64,000 nucleotides of DNA from an uncultured Alcanivorax sp. (GTDB taxonomy: Bacteria > Pseudomonadota > Gammaproteobacteria > Pseudomonadales > Alcanivoracaceae). Of the stretch, positions 61,835 to 64,000 are shown piece after piece. The stretch is taken from the NCBI RefSeq assembly GCF_947258575.1, contig NZ_CAMYIV010000012.1, positions 1 to 64,000 on the forward strand. The letters are read 5' to 3'. Position numbers and translations under genes: made by a program. The notes beneath the pieces are model-generated. The model saw only the letters and a list, made by a program, of their open reading frames with translations. It was not told the DNA's origin and did no database searches. How positions within the stretch are numbered: the stretch's first letter is position 1; the number at the start of each line of letters is the position of its first letter.

Positions 61835-63268
61835 ATGAGCGTAACCGTATGGGTAGTCGACGATGACCGTTCCATTCGCTGGGTGCTGGAAAAGGCACTG
61901 AGCCAGGAGGGTTACGCGGTAACCTGTTTCGAGGATGGTGATGAGGCCCTGAATACCCTGGAAGCGGGTGGTCAGGAGCCGGAGGTGCTGATCAGCGATG
62001 TGCGTATGCCGGGCACCGATGGTCTGCGCATGCTCAAGATCCTGCAGCGCAAGAATCCGGACCTGCCGGTGATTATCATGACCGCCCATTCCGATCTGGA
62101 TTCGGCGGTGGCCTCCTATCAGGGCGGGGCCTTTGAATACCTGCCCAAGCCTTTTGATGTGGATGAGGCGGTAGCGCTGGTGCGCCGCGCCATCAAGCAC
62201 CGGGAAGAATCCCGCGGTGAACAGCCCGCAGCGGTGGAGGAAGAATCCACCGAAATTATCGGTGAAGCACCGGCCATGCAGGAGGTGTTTCGCGCCATTG
62301 GCCGGCTCAGCCATTCCAACGTCACCGTATTGATCAATGGCCAGTCCGGTACCGGTAAGGAGCTGGTGGCACGGGCCCTGCACAGCCATTCCATGCGTCG
62401 GGAAAAGAATTTCGTGGCCCTTAACATGGCAGCCATTCCCAAGGATCTGATCGAGTCCGAACTGTTTGGCCATGAAAAAGGGGCGTTTACCGGTGCCAAC
62501 AACCAGCGCGTTGGCCGTTTCGAGCAGGCCAATGGCGGCACCCTGTTTCTCGATGAAATCGGTGATATGCCGCTGGAAGCGCAGACCCGTCTGTTGCGGG
62601 TATTGCAGGAAAGTGAGTTTTACCGGGTCGGTGGTACAACACCAATCCATGTGGACGTGCGGATTATTGCTGCCACCCACCAGGATTTGGAAAAACTGGT
62701 GAAGGAAGGGGACTTCCGGGAAGATTTGTTCCACCGGTTAAACGTGATTCGCATCCATATTCCGCGTATGGCCGAGCGCCGCGAAGACATTCCCCGGCTG
62801 GCAAATTATTTTCTCCAGCGTGCAGGCCATGAATTGGGTGTGGAGCCGAAAATTCTGCACAAGGATACCGAGAAATATCTGTCTGCTCAGGCGTGGCCAG
62901 GCAATGTGCGGCAGCTGGAAAATACCTGTCGCTGGCTGACCGTAATGGCGTCTGGCCGCGAAGTCCTGGTGGATGATTTGCCCCCGGAGTTGAAAGAAGC
63001 GGGTGCGGCCAAGGGGGCTGATGTGTCCGGCGACTGGCTCAAGTCTCTGCGCAACTGGGCCGATCGCGCCCTGTCTCAGGGTGAGCGAAGCATTCTTGAG
63101 CAGGCGGTTCCCGGCTTTGAGCGCACCATGATCGAAGTAGCCCTGCAGCACACCGGCGGCCGTAAGCGAGATGCCGCCGCTTTGCTCGGCTGGGGTCGCA
63201 ACACCCTCACCCGCAAGATCAAGGAGCTGGATATGGAGGGGCAGTTGAGTGGTGGGGAGGAGGATTGA
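61835..63268 (+). CDS. ntrC: Nitrogen regulation response regulator NtrC
   Basis: A 477-residue sigma-54 activator. The receiver domain has phospho-acceptor Asp55 in LISDVRMPG. The AAA+ domain has Walker A GQSGTGKE (about 169-176) and the sigma-54-contacting GAFTGA loop (about 215). The C-terminal HTH reads GRKRDAAALLGWGRNTLTRKI. It should bind the palindromes upstream of glnA and activate the sigma-54 promoter there. It follows ntrB. A palindromic element lies immediately after its stop. Confidence 0.97.
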   Translation: MSVTVWVVDDDRSIRWVLEKALSQEGYAVTCFEDGDEALNTLEAGGQEPEVLISDVRMPGTDGLRMLKILQRKNPDLPVIIMTAHSDLDSAVASYQGGAFEYLPKPFDVDEAVALVRRAIKHREESRGEQPAAVEEESTEIIGEAPAMQEVFRAIGRLSHSNVTVLINGQSGTGKELVARALHSHSMRREKNFVALNMAAIPKDLIESELFGHEKGAFTGANNQRVGRFEQANGGTLFLDEIGDMPLEAQTRLLRVLQESEFYRVGGTTPIHVDVRIIAATHQDLEKLVKEGDFREDLFHRLNVIRIHIPRMAERREDIPRLANYFLQRAGHELGVEPKILHKDTEKYLSAQAWPGNVRQLENTCRWLTVMASGREVLVDDLPPELKEAGAAKGADVSGDWLKSLRNWADRALSQGERSILEQAVPGFERTMIEVALQHTGGRKRDAAALLGWGRNTLTRKIKELDMEGQLSGGEED

Positions 63269-63273
63269 TAAAG

Positions 63274-63427
63274 CAGTTAACAGTGAACAGTGAATAGTTA
63301 ACAGTTCGCGGGACTGGATTTCAGGTTCTGCAACGCAAGAGGCCGCGCCCATACTCTGGGCGCGGCCTCTTGCGTTGGGGAATAACGAGCGCAAAATCGC
63401 GAACTGTTTACTGTTTACTGTTCACTC
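63274..63427. repeat. Convergent-gene palindromic element, copy 3
   Basis: The ends carry TTAACAGTGAACAGTGAATAG and complements (CTGTTTACTGTTCACT). The centre is a 20-bp perfect hairpin: 63332-63351 pairs with 63357-63376 around a 5-base loop. It starts five bases after the ntrC stop, and its right end supplies the stop codon of the minus-strand lipoprotein gene. Confidence 0.9.
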
Positions 63428-63889
63428 TCGAAGTCCGTTCGCTGTCAGTCCTTCAATCTTCCACTTCCCGTCTTCCCGCCAGTCACTCACCACCCGGTAG
63501 CTGTCGGCGTTGTCGGGCATAACACTTTGGCCTCCCCAGGCGAAGGCGGTGAAGGTGACGCGGGCGTGGCGCTGGGTGACCGGATCCAGCTCGATGTTGA
63601 CCTGGGTGATGGCCAGCTGGCGCTTCGGGTAGCGCAGGAAGGTTCCCATCAGTAGACGCCGCACCTCGTCCCGTTGCAGGGAGTGGCTGCCCCGCTGAAT
63701 CTCTGCCGGGTCGGTGAGCGTGTCCATCACAGCGCCGGTATCACCGGCTTCTATTGCTGTTTCGAGATTTTGCAGCGCGTCCAGAATCGCCTGCTCGGGG
63801 GGTGTCTTGCTGCAGCCGGCGACCAACAGTTGCAGGGTAAACAGCAGCAGGTATGCTGAGGTCTTTCTGCAGACAAGTGCAGCTCTCAT
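63422..63889 (-). CDS. Hypothetical lipoprotein
   Basis: A 155-residue exported protein. AYLLLFTLQLLVAGCSK is a lipoprotein signal with lipobox VAGC. The mature part (EQAILDALQNLETAIEAGD, then a beta-rich half ending GKWKIEGLTANG) looks like a small SnoaL/NTF2-like fold. Function unknown. Its ribosome site (AAGGGGAA) lies inside the divergent peptidase gene, and the two start codons overlap. Its stop (TGA) lies in the palindromic element at 63274-63427. Confidence 0.78.
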   Translation of the reverse strand: MRAALVCRKTSAYLLLFTLQLLVAGCSKTPPEQAILDALQNLETAIEAGDTGAVMDTLTDPAEIQRGSHSLQRDEVRRLLMGTFLRYPKRQLAITQVNIELDPVTQRHARVTFTAFAWGGQSVMPDNADSYRVVSDWREDGKWKIEGLTANGLRE

Positions 63890-64000
63890 GGCGTTATTCC
63901 CCTTGCCGGACAGTTATCGGCAGTCTCTGGTGTCGGTAGGCCAGGGGCACCAGCTTTACGTGGAAGAAAGCGGCAACCCGGACGGTGTGCCCGTGGTGGT
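63888..64000 (+). CDS. pip: Proline iminopeptidase (5' end only, runs off the window)
   Basis: The first 37 codons of an alpha/beta-hydrolase gene. The translation begins MALFPLPDSYRQSL and continues GHQLYVEESGNPDGVPVVV, the typical N-terminus of proline iminopeptidase, which removes N-terminal proline from peptides. The catalytic Ser-Asp-His lies beyond the window. The ATG overlaps the minus-strand lipoprotein ATG by two bases (CATG shared). Confidence 0.78.
   Translation, partial: MALFPLPDSYRQSLVSVGQGHQLYVEESGNPDGVPVV

Overview
The window is a dense, GC-rich stretch of gammaproteobacterial chromosome. Gene content and order match the Pseudomonadales/Oceanospirillales: glnE-ilvE-waaF-waaC-waaG-waaP, hisB-hisH-hisA-hisF, the envC/ctpA/YibQ group next to rhodanese-grxC-secB-trmL, and glnA-ntrB-ntrC. 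As I remember it, the same blocks lie close together in Pseudomonas aeruginosa, but here they are partly rearranged. With the Baeyer-Villiger-type monooxygenase and the many short palindromic repeats, an Alcanivorax-like marine bacterium is my best guess. That is inference; there is no rRNA gene to confirm it. One tRNA gene (tRNA-Phe, GAA) is present. I see no CRISPR array, prophage or complete insertion sequence.

Layout. 1-3.5 kb: a DsbA/HCCA-isomerase-like protein and ilvD. 3.65-6.55 kb: an AT-rich island of three same-strand genes (a KAP-type P-loop NTPase and two unknowns), each followed by a site folding like an integron attC. No integrase is visible, and the island is bracketed by two identical REP palindromes in opposite orientation. 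6.6-12.1 kb: argA, a Pit phosphate transporter with its PhoU-like partner, and a lone PilB/GspE ATPase. 12.4-29.6 kb: glnE, ilvE, then a large LPS core/surface-glycan locus (heptosyltransferases, core kinases, glycosyltransferases, a sulfotransferase, an acetyltransferase, two O-antigen-ligase-like proteins, an LpxL-like acyltransferase, hldE). 29.8-32.5 kb: an AraC regulator divergent from a flavin monooxygenase. 32.8-39.6 kb: M48 lipoprotein, tRNA-Phe, yggX, mutY, asmA, a 7TM sensor kinase. 39.6-44 kb: histidine genes and a BASS transporter. 44-50 kb: cell-division/envelope genes and rhodanese-grxC-secB. 50-56 kb: typA and a three-gene retropepsin/transglutaminase-7TM/ATP-grasp operon. 56.5-63.3 kb: a PP-loop/TusA pair, then the nitrogen-control genes glnA, ntrB, ntrC. 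The window ends in a lipoprotein and the start of proline iminopeptidase.

How the genes work together. The window holds most of a nitrogen-control circuit: glutamine synthetase, its adenylyltransferase GlnE, and the NtrB/NtrC two-component system. A well-formed sigma-54 promoter with two upstream NtrC-like palindromes precedes glnA. The LPS locus carries heptose supply (hldE), inner-core building (waaF/C/G), core phosphorylation (waaP and a tandem-kinase protein) and outer-glycan decoration, including a sulfotransferase that suggests a sulfated glycan.

Repeats are the other theme. At least four classes of short non-coding palindromic element occupy the gaps. One class (29.65, 48.57 and 63.27 kb) sits only between convergent genes here and supplies the last codons and stop of the minus-strand neighbour in all three cases.
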